64,000 nucleotides of DNA. Source: Hordeum vulgare subsp. vulgare (taxonomy: Eukaryota; Streptophyta; Magnoliopsida; Poales; Poaceae). Both the position numbers and the translations under genes were made by a program. This document shows positions 21,234 to 33,991 of this stretch, piece after piece; positions within the stretch are counted from its first letter, which is position 1, and each line of letters begins with the position of its first letter. The stretch lies in contig NC_058521.1 in assembly GCF_904849725.1 (NCBI RefSeq), positions 558,888,176-558,952,175 on the forward strand, read 5' to 3'. The notes under the pieces were generated by a model, which worked only from the letters and a program-made list of their open reading frames with translations, was not told the origin of the DNA and made no database searches.

Positions 21234-21929
21234 TATTTTGTAATACTATGAAACATCATTGAAAGCAATTCAGCATGGCCTGGTAATATTACATTGGTAT
21301 AGCGAATGAATCTGCAACTTGCTTCTTCCTTAAGTCTCCATGGCTTAATCTTTTAGGGGATGTTTGGCACTCATGAATTTCATTGATATTTTGAGAATTT
21401 CCCTGCAAAAAAGTTCAGTTATGTGCTTTGATTTTTTGCACTTGCCTCCCACTTCCAATTTATCTTGTTATGTTTAAGATATTTTTAACAACAACAACCT
21501 TTCACACTCCCAGCTAGCCCTGGAATTGAAACTGACATTTTTTATGTTACTTCACTCTGGTGAAGCAGGAGATGGCCTGGCTGGCATGAAGCAAGGGGGA
21601 TCTAAACATTTGGTATGTTGAGCAGCAAAATGTCCAAGGTGCATATAGTTGTACAGAAGAGGTGAAGGAAGAAGTGAAGTGCATCATGGCCATCACAGAG
21701 GTAACACCTATCATTTATCTATGTTCAGAATATGATGGAAATTCCAAACTACTTGCATTATAAAAGTGTACATGAAATGCACCCACGGAATATTCATCTT
21801 TTACCCTGGCAAATAAACTCCAATCAGCATATAAGCCATCACGAGTCCTTTGCGCGTTTACTGAAATTTATTGATGGGTGTGCATCTGCACAGGCTGATA
21901 CAGAGGCAAGGCCATCTTATAGTCATATA
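21234..21929. other. Spacer, no feature seen
   Basis: AT-rich sequence with short frames only. I see no domain, RNA gene or repeat boundary in it. Confidence 0.35.
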
Positions 21930-22022
21930 CTCCCTCCGTCTCAAAATAAATGTCTCAAGTTTGTATTAGCTTTAGTACAAAATTGCACTAAACTTGAGAC
22001 ATTTATTTTGGGACGGAGGGAG
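21930..22022. mobile_element. Stowaway-type MITE 4
   Basis: This 93-bp element begins CTCCCTCCGTCTCAAAATAA and ends with its inverted repeat. It is flanked by TA at 21928-21929 and 22023-22024. The arms are nearly perfect with a short loop. Confidence 0.92.
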
Positions 22023-23293
22023 TATTAAGGGACGATGCGGCATGAGTGATTAACCATCTGAAGACGTGCAGCTAACTCGATCCATTTTATGTGGTTGATC
22101 AATAGAACAGGAATTCTCGTGGCAGTGTCGAGTGGGGCGGCGGGATGATCTGGCCATGCACGATGAAGGGTAACTTAGTCATTTTATGAAGGATATTTTG
22201 GGCAGGGGAAATATCTTCGAGCATGCTGTGGATGCTGTTTCTTTTTCGCTTGGTCGTATTAGATGTCATGCTATGGTTCGGTTTGCTTATGAAGAAGCTG
22301 CTGCGAAGGTTGTTTCTCTTTCGTTCAGTTGTATTAAGATGTCGTCCGGGCTACATCATGGCATGCATGGCTGCTGATTTAAGAAACATCTAGTTTCGGT
22401 GATTTTAATTAATCATGCTATTGATCTTAATTGTAGGCACTTTACCAGCTTAGTAGATCCTGTCTGATGGGAGTGCCACTCAAACTTGCATTGCTTTGTA
22501 AGGACAACCACAATCTTGACTGGTGAATGCCACTATTTGCATCCATGCGCAAGTGTTACAATGTTCTTGATTTTTTTTTGCGGGGATGTTCTTCTTGATC
22601 TCTATGTCTGTGAAACCTCATTTAAGTCACTTTGATCGAATTGCTCAGATCAGGTATGCCCCCCTGTTGGGAACAAACCTCCTAAATCACACTGCATCAT
22701 ATGTGTTGGGGCTTTGATTCGTCTCTAGACATTACAGAGACAATTAATCATCTTGTGCTTACATATATGAATGTAACTTCACAATTACATTTTCATCTAA
22801 TGACTGATCAGTGAATGCTGATCCAGTGCACTCTAGAAAAGCATTTTACCGGGGTGGAACAAGTGAAAACTCTGATTAATCCAGATAAACACGGGTCAGT
22901 GTAATGTTCGATCATCCTTCATGTTTATTTATTCATGGGCATGTAGGTGAGCTTACTTTAGATTCAGTGCCTGGCATTATTTTGATGCTGCACTGAAAGA
23001 AAAACCAGATCCTACATGGGAGGCAACACCTTAACTGTCACGGAATGGCTTGAATTTCCAAAAAACATCAGGAAGCAGGCCATATAAAAGAACAACTGTC
23101 TTTGTACACACACGTCCGTCCTCTACTTAATTCTGGACAACTTCTGTTCTCTGAGACTCGCCCACTTGTTTAATATTATTATATGTTCTAATGTATTGAA
23201 GTTTTCATGTGTATTTGCTAGCAGATGGTGACCAGAGAACTTTGCTAATTTGAGGGGCCATGTGCAAATAAAATATGGAAAACACTATCATTC
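22023..23293. other. Spacer, no feature seen
   Basis: A 63-codon frame at 22186-22377 (+) has ordinary codon content but no recognisable domain. Nothing else is supported. Confidence 0.3.
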
Positions 23294-23404
23294 AGCCGGT
23301 TGATGCACATGCGAGCATCCGCAGCTTGCCTAACCGTCTGATCAGTTCGGTCTAGCCGGTTGATGCACATGCGAGCATCCGCAGCTTGCCTAACCGTCTG
23401 ATCA
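23294..23404. repeat. 60-bp tandem duplication
   Basis: A unit starting AGCCGGTTGATGCACATGCG at 23294 recurs at 23354 with an exact 60-bp period. The first ~51 bases of each unit are identical. Only two copies are present. Confidence 0.9.
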
Positions 23405-24395
23405 ATTCTGACCGAACGTTCACGCTTTTCATAAATCAGTCCCGCACAATCAGTTTTTAACTGTAATAAAGGTATTGTTTCAGTAGATTTCTGCACCACA
23501 TGACTAGTTTCAGATTCGGTGGTGAATTTTTTTTCTTTTGCAATTGGGTTCTTGTTTCAAAAGGTTTTTAGAACACATCTTTTGTTTCACAAAGAAAAAA
23601 ATGGTTTGATGGTCAAGTTTTTTTTTTTTCGTAACAGGGTTTTGTTTCAGAAACATAGTCCGAGTTGCAACACTGGAGGAGTGCCCGACATTAGAGAGTG
23701 AGTGATCAGACATTGTAACATGAGTCATATTTCAGAAACATAACTTTAGTTATAGAAAACGACGAAGGAGCGACTGGTGTGAGAGGTTGTCATCGTCGTG
23801 AAAATTTTCTGTAACAAGACCTATTTTGTGGAAGTTTTGGCAACGCCAACTTTGTTGTGATGGTGGAAGACATAGCATGACTGCACGATTATGCCATATC
23901 CGACGGCTATAACCTGGCCGATCCTTTAAAAAGATCATCCGACGGATGCGTAGCACTGCCCATAAAGTATGTCCACCATATTTTATTTATTTTGCCTTTT
24001 CATGGTATGCGCGTTCTCTTCTCCGAGAGCAATTTGCATTTGAATTGATTCAAATCCCAAAAAATCATGTCTTTGAAATCAGTAGTCTGCGTTGCAGGTG
24101 GCTTGAACCATATTACCTCTTTTGTGGCGAGATTTCTGAAAATAAAAATTATGGATTTGTATTTTGAAACAATTTTCAAACATGCGTGAAACTTCACTAA
24201 TCATGTGTAGAAACATGTATCGTGTTTCAAAGTTCACATTACAAAGCATAATTTTTAAAGATTGCTCATGAATAGAAACAACTGAAACTACGTGTATGCT
24301 TTGTCAAAGTAAAACCTACTACTACCCAGTAAACTTTTGTAAGACGTTTTAGGTCTTTATAGCCAAATATTGCTCATGTTTAATTGATTATCTAA
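23405..24395. other. AT-rich spacer with degenerate repeats
   Basis: The phrase GTTTCA(G/A)AA(A/C) with nearby T runs recurs imperfectly between 23540 and 24300, as in old Mutator-like or similar repeats. No coding region is supported. Confidence 0.3.
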
Positions 24396-24559
24396 GAGCA
24401 TCTCTAGTAGACCCCGTATAACTCGCGAAACTGTAAAATAACCGTCGATTTACAGTTTTAGGCGAAAAAAAGGTCTAGACAGAACCCGTAAACGACCCCA
24501 ACATGTAATTTTTTTTTGAGGGGCACGATAAAAAGCTCCTCCCAATCTGTAAAAACACA

Positions 24560-25070
24560 GTTTTCGCGTTCGTTTCTACGGTGCCCTGTATCGAGAGAAA
24601 GCAGTTGGCAGGAGCTCAACTCACACGGAAACTTCCGCGTCCGTCGTCTACATCCGCCGTGCGCCGCCCCGGAAGTCGCCCCGCCCGTCCCCGGACACCG
24701 GCGGCCTGCCCACAGGCCGCGACCGCTCGAATCCACTGGAGGACGGCGATGCCCCGACCGCCTACATCCGCATGGAGGTGCTTGTGCTCTCCACGCTCGA
24801 TTGGAGGATGGGCGCGGACCGGCGTAGCTATGACAACGGCGGCGATAGGGTCGCCTCGCCCGCCCGCACGCTCTCCGGCTCCGGGTGCGCACGACACACC
24901 GAGCACGACGAGTACGCGCACATCCAGGTGCAGATGCAGCTGCTGTGGAAGAAGTGTATGCACGTCCGCAGCACGCGCACCACGTCGTCGCCCTCTAGTT
25001 CCTGCATACACAGACAAAACTGTATAGAACTCAGTTGAGTTGATCTTTCTCCTACCTCCAGGAGGGCGTC
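24560..25070 (+). pseudogene. GC-rich captured gene fragment, faint cyclin-D resemblance
   Basis: This GC-rich cargo lies inside the small TIR element. The frame at 24772-24810 encodes MEVLVLSTLDWRM, which resembles the conserved helix of plant D-type cyclins just before the VTPFSF-like motif. The resemblance stops there: the following residues (GADRRSYDNGG) do not continue the cyclin fold. It may be a short captured exon end or a chance match. There is no intact ORF. Confidence 0.28.
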
Positions 25071-25075
25071 GGGGG

Positions 25076-26866
25076 TTTTGGAAATATGCCCAAGAGGCAA
25101 TAATAAAATAGTTATTATTATATTTCATGTTTCAAGATAATCGTTTATTATCCGTGATATAATTATATTGAATGGAAACATAAGTACATGTGTGGATACA
25201 TAGACAAAATACTGTCCCTAGTAAGCCTCTAGTTGACTGGCTTGTTAATCAAAGATGGTTAAGATTTTCTAGCCATAGACAAGTGTTGTTACTTGATAAC
25301 GGAACCACATCATTAGGAGAATGATCTGATGGACAAGACCCAAACTACAAACGTAGCATGTGATTGTGTCATTTTGTTGCTATTGTTTTCTGCATGTTAA
25401 GTATACATTCCTATGACCATGAGATCATGTAACTCACTGACACCGAAGGAATGCCTTGTGTGTATCGAACGTCGCAACATTGTTGGGTGACTATAAAGGT
25501 GTTGTATAGGTATCTCCGAAGGTGTCCATTGAGTTGGCATGGATCAAGATTGGGATTTGTCACTCCGTGTGACGGAGAGGTATCTCGGGGCCCACTCGGT
25601 AATACAACATAACAAACAAGCCTTGCAAGCAATGTGACTAAAGAGTTAGCCAGGAGATCTTATATTACGGAACGAGTAAAGCGACTTGCCGGTAACGAGG
25701 TTGAAATAGGTATGGCGATACCGACGATCGAATCTCGGGCAAGTAACATACCGAAGGACAATGGAAATGATATACTGGATTGTGTGAATCCTTGACATAG
25801 AGGTTCAACCGATAAGATCTTCATAGAATATGTAGGATCCAATATGAGCATCCATGTCCCGCTATTGGATATTGACCGGAGCGTGTCTCGGTCATGTCTA
25901 CATAGTTCTCGAACCCGTAGGGTCTGCACACTTAAGGTTCGGTGACATTTTTGGTATAGTTGAATTATTGATGTTGGTAATCGAATGTTGTTCAGAGTCT
26001 CGGATGAGATCTTGGACGTCACGAGGGTCTCCGGAATGGTCCGGAGATGAAGATTGATATATAGGAAGTATCCATTTGGCTTCTGAAAAGTTTTCGGGCA
26101 TTACCGGTAAAGTACCGGGAATGACGAATGGGTTCCAGAGTTCTACCGGGAGGGGTCACTCACCCGGGTGAAGACCAAAAGGGGCCCAAGGGTGATGCAC
26201 CATCCCCTAGTGGGCTGTTGGCCATCCCAAGAAGGCCTAGGTTGGCCGGAGTGGAAGAAAAGGCAAGGAGAGGGGCCACTCCCAATTGGGGAAGGAAGGA
26301 CTCCTCCTTCCAAGTGGAATTGGAGGAGGACTCCTCCCTCCTCCCTCTTGCGTCGGCCGAAACCCTAGGGTTTCCCTAGGGCGCCGCCCCTCCCTCCCTC
26401 CTATGTATAGTGGAGGGGAGAGAGGCTTTTGACACTCAAGCCAAAGTGCAACCCTCCTCCCCTCCACAACTTCGACACCCCGTAGCTAGATTTTGTTCGG
26501 CACGGCGAAGCCCTGCCGGAGTAAGCTCCACCACCATCACGGTCACGCCGTCGTGGTGCCGGAGAATTCAACTACCTCTTCGACCCTCTTGCTAGATCAA
26601 GAAGGCGGAGATCTTCACCAAGTTGTACGTGTGCTGAATGCGGAGGTGCCGTCCGTTTGGTATTAGATCGGGATGGAGTTCGTGGGACAGATCGTGATCG
26701 GATCGCGAAGACGTTCGACTACATAAATTGTGTTTCTTAACACTTCACGCTTAGCGATCTACAAGGGTATGTGGATCCAATCTCCCCTCTCGTAGATGAT
26801 CATCACCATGATAGGTCTTTCGTGTGCGTAGGAATTTTTTTGTTTCCCATGCAACCTTCCCCAACA
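25076..26866 (+). repeat. 5' LTR of element A
   Basis: This 1,791-bp LTR pairs with the one at 48580-50369. A TATA-like CCTATGTATAGTGG lies near 26399-26412. It is followed by a decayed primer-binding site (GTAGCTTCATGAGCTAGG) where elements B and C have GTGGCATCCGAGCCAGG. Confidence 0.93.
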
Positions 26867-28104
26867 GTAGCTTCATGAGCTAGGTTCATGCATAGATGAT
26901 ATCTCGAGTAGAACACAAAAGAGCTTGTCGGCGTTGATGTTCAATTTGCTGCCCTCCTTAGTCTTTTCTTGATTCGACGGTATTGTTGGATTGAAGCGGC
27001 CTAGACCAATATTATTGGTACGCTTACGAGAGACCGGTTTCATCGACTAACATGCAACTTGTTGCATAAAGATGACTGGCGGGTGTCTGTTTATTCAACT
27101 TTAGTTGAATCGGATTTGACCGAGGCGGTCCTTGGATAAGGTTCAATAGCAATTTGCATATCACCGTTGTGGCTTTGCGTAAGTAAGGTGCGATCATACT
27201 AGATACCCATAGAAGTCATGTAAAACATGCAACACCAAATTAGAGGACGTCTAACTTGTTTTTGCAGGGTATGCTTGTGATGTGATATGGCGAAAGACAT
27301 GATATGATATATTGGATGTATGAGATGATCATGTTGTAATAGTTAAATATCGACTTGCACGTCGATGCTACGGCAATCGGTAGGAGCCATAGGGTTGTCT
27401 TTAATATTTTTTGCGCTTGGTGATGCTTTACTTTATCGCTAGTAGTATCTTTAGTAGTAAACGAATAGTTGGCGCGACAACCTCGATGGTAGCACAATGA
27501 TGGAGATCATGTTGCGGCGCCGGTGACGATGGAGATCATGCCGGTGCTTTGGCGATGAAGATCAAGAAGCACAAGTTCATGGCCATATCATGTCACTTTT
27601 GATTTGCATGTGATGTTAATCCTTTTATGCACCTTATTTTGCTTAGGACGACACTAGCATTATAAGGTGACCCCTCACTAAAATTTCAAGATAAAATTGT
27701 GTTCTCCCCGACTGTGCACAATTGCGACAGTTCGTCGTTTCGAGACACCACGTGATGATCGGGTGTGATAGACTCAATGTTCACATACAACGGGTGCAAA
27801 ACAGTTGCACACGTGGAACACTCGGGTTAAAACTTGACGAGCCTAGCATGTACAGACATAGCCTTGGAACACAAGAGACCGAAAGGTCGAGCATGAATCA
27901 TATAATTGATATGATCAACATGGAGATGTTCACCGTTGAAACTAATCTCAACTCACGTGATGATCGGACTTGAGTTAGTGGATTTGGATCATGCACCACT
28001 CACATGTCTATTTGAGTGGGAGTTTATTAGTAATATGATTAGCTAAACTCAATTGTCTCGAACATAGTCTAAGTAATCTTTGCAAAGTTTTATGTTGTAG
28101 ATTA
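26867..28104 (+). other. Leader of element A
   Basis: Untranslated leader between the 5' LTR and gag. It matches the reverse complements of the C leader (41760-43026) and B leader (61534-62804). No gene is present apart from chance frames. Confidence 0.8.
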
Positions 28105-28322
28105 ATGGCTCGCGTAGTAGCAACCCTGAATTTCAATGCGTTCCTAGAGAAAGCTAAGTTGAAAGATGATGGAAGCAACTTTGTTGACCGGGCCCGTAAC
28201 CCGAGGCTCATCCTTCATGCTGTCCAAAAGTCATATGTCCTTGATGAATCGCTAGGTGCTGAACCACCCCAACCTGCGTTGCCAGAAGTTATGAACGTCT
28301 GGCACACGCGCAAGGATGACCA
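28105..28322 (+). pseudogene. gag N-terminus of element A
   Basis: The first ~73 codons of Copia gag, starting MARVVATLNFNAFLEKAKLK, align with the gag start of element B. The reading frame is cut at 28322 by element C and resumes at 44766 after the duplicated gacca. The ATG is retained. Confidence 0.9.
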
Positions 28323-31300
28323 TGCTGGGGATCGTAGTAATTTTAAAAAAATTCCTGCGCCATTCAAGTATCTATCTATGGAGAAACCAGCAACGAGAGA
28401 GGTTGTAGAGAATCTTCATACCTTTGAAGATTGCTAAGCGAAAGCGTTACTAGAACGCGGTTGATGGAGTCGTACTCGCAGCGATTCAGATCGCGGTGGA
28501 TTCCGAACTATGCGTCGAATATTGGCGCCTCCGCGTTCAACACATGTGCAGCCCGGTGACCTCTCCAAAGCCTTGATCCATGAAGGATGGAGGAGAGGTT
28601 GAGGGAGAGCTCTGGCAGCACAACGACGTGGTGACGGTGGAGCTACGTGGTACTCCGGCAGAGCTTCGCTAAGCACTAGGGAGGATGAGGAGGAGGAGAA
28701 GTATGGCTGCGCCTGGGAGAGATCAATTGTGTGTCTTAAAAGGGTCAAAACCTCAAGTATATATAGGAGGAGGGAGAGGGAGGTCTGCCTTGGCCCCTCC
28801 TCCAAGGAGGAGGAGTTCGGTCGAACTAGGGAGGAGTCCACCTCCCACAAGGGAGGTGGATTCCTTCCTTTTAAATCCTTTTTGCCTTATCTCTTTATCC
28901 CTAGCCGCATGGGCCTTTAGGGAAGGCCTTGGCCAGCCCAATAAGGGCTGGTCCACCTCCTCTAACATCCCATGAAGTCCTTTGGTCATCACACCCCTCC
29001 CAGAGGTCCTCCGGCACCCTCCCGGCACCCCGTGTACACTACCGATGAGCCTGAAACCTTTCGAGTGACCAAAACATGACTTCCTATATATCAATCTTTA
29101 CCTTCGGACCATTCCAGAGCTCCTCTTGACGTCCGGGATCTTATCCGGGACCCTAACAACCTTCGGTAACCACGTACACTAATTCCCTATAACCCTAGTG
29201 TCATCGAACCTTAAGTGTGTAGACCCTACGGGTTCGGGAGACATGCAGACATGACCGAGACATCTCTCCGTCCAATAAACAACAACGGGGTCTGGATATC
29301 CATGTTGGCTCCCACATGTTCCATGATGATCCCATCGGATGAACCACGATGTCAAGGATTCAATCAATCCCGTATGCAACTCCCTTTGTCTATTGGTATG
29401 ATACTTGCCCGAGATTCGATCATCGGTATCCCTATACCTTGTTCAATCTCGTTACCGGCAAGTCTCTTTACTCGTTCCGTAACACATCATCCCGTGGTTA
29501 ACTCCTTAGTCACACTGAGCTCAATATGATGAATGATTACCGAGTGGGCCCAGTGATACCTCTGTTGGGGAACGTTGCATAGGAAACAAAAAAATTCCTA
29601 CGCACACGAAGACCTATCATGGTGATGTCCATCTACGAGTGGAGATTAGATCTACGTACCCTTGTAGATCGCATAGCGGGAAGCGTTTAAGAAACGCGGT
29701 TGATGTAGTGGAACGTCTTCACGTCCCTCGAACCGTCCCATGAACCGTCCCGCGATCCGTCCCACGATCCGTTCCGATCTAGCGGCGAACGGACGACACC
29801 TCCGCGCTCAGCACACGTACAGGTCGATGATGATCTCAGCCTTCTTGATCCAGCAAGCAAGGTGGATAAGTAGATGAGTTCTCCGGCAGCGTGACGACGC
29901 TCCGGCGATGGTGATGATCTACTCCCGCAGGGCTCCGCCCGAGCTCCGCAGAAATCCGATCTAGAGGCAAAACTATGTGGAATAGGCTAGAGTTGCACGT
30001 GGCAAAGTTGTGTCTCAAAAAGCCCTAAACCACCACTATATATAGGAGGGAGGGGGAGGGGCTAGCCTTGAGGGACAAGGCCCTCAAGGTGCACCGGCCG
30101 CCACGAGGAGGACTCCTCCTCCTCCAATTTGGTTTGGGAAAGAGGAGTCCTCCTCTTCCTTCCCACCTCCCCCTTTCCTTTTTTCCTTTCCTTTTTCTTT
30201 TGGTATTTTCTTATGTGGAACCATAGCCCTCTTGGGATGACTCCAACAGCCCACTAGGGACTTGTGGTGCCACCCTAGGGACTTGGGCTCACTCCCGGGT
30301 GGGTGGGCCCTTCCCGGTGAACACCCGGAACCCATTCGTCACTCCCGGTACACTGCCGGAATTGCACGAAACTTTCCGGTGACCAAATAAACCATCCTAT
30401 ACATCAATATTCGTTTTCGGACCATTCCGGAAACCCTCGTGACGTCCTTGATCTCATCCGGGAATCCGAACAACATTCGGTAACCACACATATAACTCAA
30501 CTATACTAAAACATCATCGAACCTTAAGTGTGCACACCCTGCGGATTCGAGAACTATGTAGACATGACCTGAGGCACTCCTCAGTCAATATACAATAGCG
30601 GGACCTGGATGCCCATATTGGATCCTACATATTCTCCAAAGATCTTATCGGTTGAACCTCAATCTCAAGGATTCATATAATCCCGTATGTCATTCCCTTT
30701 GTCCTTCGGTATGTTACTTGCCCGAGATTCGATCGTCGGTATTCGCATACCTATTTCAATCTCGTTACCGGCAAGTCTCTTTACTCGTTCCGTAATACAA
30801 GATCCCGTGACTTACACTTAGTCACATTGCTTGCAAGGCTTGTGTGTGATGTTGTATTACCGAGTGGGCCCCGAGATACCTCTCCGTCACACGGAGTGAC
30901 AAATCCTAGTCTTGATCCATATTAACTCAACGGACACCTCCGGAGATACCTGTAGAACACCTTTATAGTCACCCAGTTACGTTGTGACGTTTGATGCACA
31001 CAAGGTATTCCTCCGGTGCTAGTGAGTTATATGATCTCATGGTCATAGGAATAAAAATACTTGACACGCAGGAAACAATAGCAACAAAATGACACGATCA
31101 ATATGCTACATTCATAGTTTGGGTCTAGTCCATCACATGATTCTCCTAATGATGTGATCCAGTTATCAAGTGACAACACTTGCATATAGTCAGAAAACCT
31201 TGACTGTCATTGATTAACTGGCTAGCCAACTAGAGGCTTGCTAGGGACATTGTTTTGTCTATGTATCCACACATGTATCTATGTTTTCATTCAATAAAAT

Positions 31301-31888
31301 TATAGCATGGATAATAAACGATTATCTTGTAACAGGAAATATAATAATAACTATTTTATCATTGCCTCTAGGGCATATTTCCAACAACCTCTTTGTCACA
31401 CGGAGTGACAAATCGCAGTCTCGATTCGTACAACCCAACACACACTTTTAGAGATACCTGTAGTGCACCTTTATAATCACCCAGTTACGTTCTGACGTTT
31501 GATACACATAAAGCACTCATACGGTTTCCGGGAGTTGCACAATCTCATGGTCTAAGGAAACGATGCTTGACTTTAGAAAAGCCTTAGCAGACGAACAACA
31601 CAATCTAGTGCTATGCTTAGGATTGGGTCTTGTCCATCACATAATTCCCCAATGATGTGATCCCGTTATCAATGACATCAAATGTCCAAGAACAAGAAAC
31701 CATGATCATCTATTGATCAACGAGCTAGCCAACTAGAGCCTCACTAGGGACACATTGTGATCTATATATTCACACATGTATTACGATTTCTGGTTCATAC
31801 AATTATAGCTTGAATAATAGACAATTATCATGAGCTGGAAATATAATAATAACAAATTTATTATTGCCTCTAGGGCATATTTCCAATA
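28323..31888 (-). repeat. 3' LTR of element C, interrupted by solo LTR E
   Basis: Removing 29563-31386 and one acctc leaves 1,737 bp, close to the 1,734 bp of the other LTR. On the plus strand it starts TGCTGGGGATCGTAG and ends CATATTTCCAATA. Confidence 0.92.
29563..31386 (-). repeat. Solo LTR E, WIS/BARE1/Angela-type
   Basis: This 1,824-bp LTR lies in reverse orientation (plus strand starts TGTTGGGGAACGTTGCAT and ends CATATTTCCAACA). Acctc duplications lie at 29558-29562 and 31387-31391. No internal domain adjoins it. Confidence 0.93.
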
Positions 31889-31931
31889 GTCTTCCACTTG
31901 CACTAGAGTCAATAATCTAGGTACATTGTGA

Positions 31932-33221
31932 TGAATCGAACACCCATAGAGTTCTGGTGCTGATCATGTTTTGCCCGTGGAAGAGGTTTAGTCAACGGGT
32001 CTACGACATTCAGATTCGTATGTACTTTACAAGTATCTATATCTCCATTCTGGATGTATTCACGAATGGGGTTGAAGCGGCCCTTTATGTTCTTGGTCTT
32101 CTTGTGAAACCTGGGTTCCTTTGCAATCTCAATAGCTCCAGTGTTGTCACAAAAAAAGTCATCGGGCCCGACGCATTGGGAATCACTCCAAGGTCGGTGA
32201 TGAACTCCTTCATCCAGACTCCTTCCTGTGCTGCTTCCGAAGCAGCTATGTACTCCGCTTCACATGTAGATGCCGCCACGACGCTTTGCTTGCAACTGCA
32301 CCAGCTAACTGCCCCATTATTCAAAACATACACATATCCGGTTTGTGACTTAGAGTCATCCAGATCTGTGTCGAAGCTAGCATCAATGTAACCCTTTACG
32401 ACGAGCTCTTCGGCACCTCCAGAGACGAGAAACACATCTTTAGTCCTTTTCAGGTACTTTAGGATATTCTTGACCGTTGTCGAGTGATCCACTCTTAGTT
32501 CACTCTAGTACCTCCCTACCAAACTTATGGCAAGGTTCACATCAGGTTCACATCAAGGCATACATGATAGAGCCTATGGCTGAAGCACAGGGGACGGTAC
32601 TTATCTTTTCTCTATCTTCCGCCATGGTCGGGCGTTGAGTCGTACTCAACCTCACACCTTGTAATACATGCAAGAACCCCTTCTCAGCCTTATCCATATT
32701 GAACTTCTTCAATATCTTGTCAAGGTATGTGCTTTGTGAAAGACCTATGAGGCGTCTCGATCTATCTCTATGGATCTTGATGCCTAATATATATGCAGCT
32801 TCTCCAAGGTCCTTCATTGAAAAACTTTTATTCAAATAGGCATTGATGCTTTCCAATAGCTCTATATCGTTTCCCATCAACAATATGTCATACACATATA
32901 ATATGAGAAATGCTACAGAGCACCCACTCACTTTCTTGTAAATACATGCTTCTCCATAAGTCTGTACAAACCCAAATGCTTTGATCACCTCATCAAAGCG
33001 AATGTTCCAACTCCGAGATGCTTGCACCGGCCCATAGATGAAGCGCTGGAGCTTCCATACCTTGTCAACATTGCTAGGATCGACAAAACCTTCCGGCTGT
33101 ATCATATACAATTCTTCTTTAAGAAATCCGTTCAGAAATGTTGTTTTGACGTCCATTTGCCAGATTTCATAATCATAAAATGCGGCAATTGCTAACATGA
33201 TTCGGACCGACTTCAGCATTG
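31932..33221 (-). pseudogene. Element C pol, C-terminal part (RT and RNase H)
   Basis: The part at 32548-33219 encodes reverse transcriptase motifs (QMDVKTTFLNG). The catalytic YVDD is changed to YVYD near 32890-32900, so the enzyme is dead. The part at 32085-32492 encodes RNase H with DASFDTD and TCEAEY motifs, then a frameshift. The right edge is the cattg duplication of element D, beyond which the gene continues at 39072. Confidence 0.9.
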
Positions 33222-33735
33222 TGATACGTCTCCAACGTATCTATAATTTTTGATTGTTTCATGCTATTATATTATCAACTTGGGATGTCTTATATGCATT
33301 TATATGCCTTTTATATCATTTTTGGGACTAACCTATTAACTCAGTGCCTAGTGCCAGTTTCTGTTTTTTCCGTGTTTTTGACCTTTTTCAGAAAAGAAGC
33401 CTCTAGTGAACACTATGGCCCCGGGGTCTATTTTACACATCATATATTCAGATCTACATACAAAAATACCAAAAATACCTTGCTACACTTTATTTCTTTT
33501 TACCTTTTATCACCTTCAGATCTCACCTTGCAAGTAATCGTGAAGGGATTGGCAACCCCTTTATCGCGTTGGGTGCAAGTTTGTTTGCTTTTGCGCAGGT
33601 TCATTGGTGCCTCATCTTGATACTCCTACTGGATTGATACCTTGGTTCTCAAACCGAGGGAAATACTTATCTCTACTTTGCTGCATCACCCTTTCCTCTT
33701 CAAGGGAAAAACCAACGCAAGCTCACGAAGTAGCA
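33222..33735 (+). repeat. 5' LTR of element D, internally deleted
   Basis: This LTR is only 514 bp against 1,555 bp for the 3' LTR. It matches both ends of the 3' LTR but lacks the part equivalent to about 37695-38734. The joint falls on a shared AGAA (near 33394). Confidence 0.9.
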
Positions 33736-33746
33736 GGAAGAATTTC

Positions 33747-33764
33747 TGGCACCGTTGCCGGGGA
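33747..33764 (+). other. Primer-binding site of element D
   Basis: TGGCACCGTTGCCGGGGA starts 11 bases after the 5' LTR end. It matches the complement of the plant tRNA-Asp 3' end with one mismatch (A for G at position 5), relying on my memory of that tRNA. Confidence 0.65.
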
Positions 33765-33991
33765 GTATTCAAGTGAAGCATATCTACCAGGTACCTATCG
33801 CAAACTCATCTCTTGCATTTACATTATTTTCCATTTGCCTCTCGTTTTCCTCTCCCCCCACTTCTAAAAAACAAAAATTACAAAAATATTTGCCTTTTTC
33901 GTTCGCTCTTTCTTTTGCTTGCTTTCTGTTTGCTTGTGTTGCCATGTGCCTTCTATTTGCTTGCATCTTCGCTTGCTAAAAATCTATTGAT

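Noticed and set aside
24616..25128. 170-codon minus-strand ORF
   Set aside because: It starts inside the 5' LTR of element A and crosses the insertion joint, so it cannot be a native gene.
28434..29094. ORFs of 96-138 codons in the Copia LTRs, repeated at 43137-43678
   Set aside because: They are in LTR U3/R sequence shared by both LTRs of element C, with Pro/Ser/Arg-rich low-complexity products.
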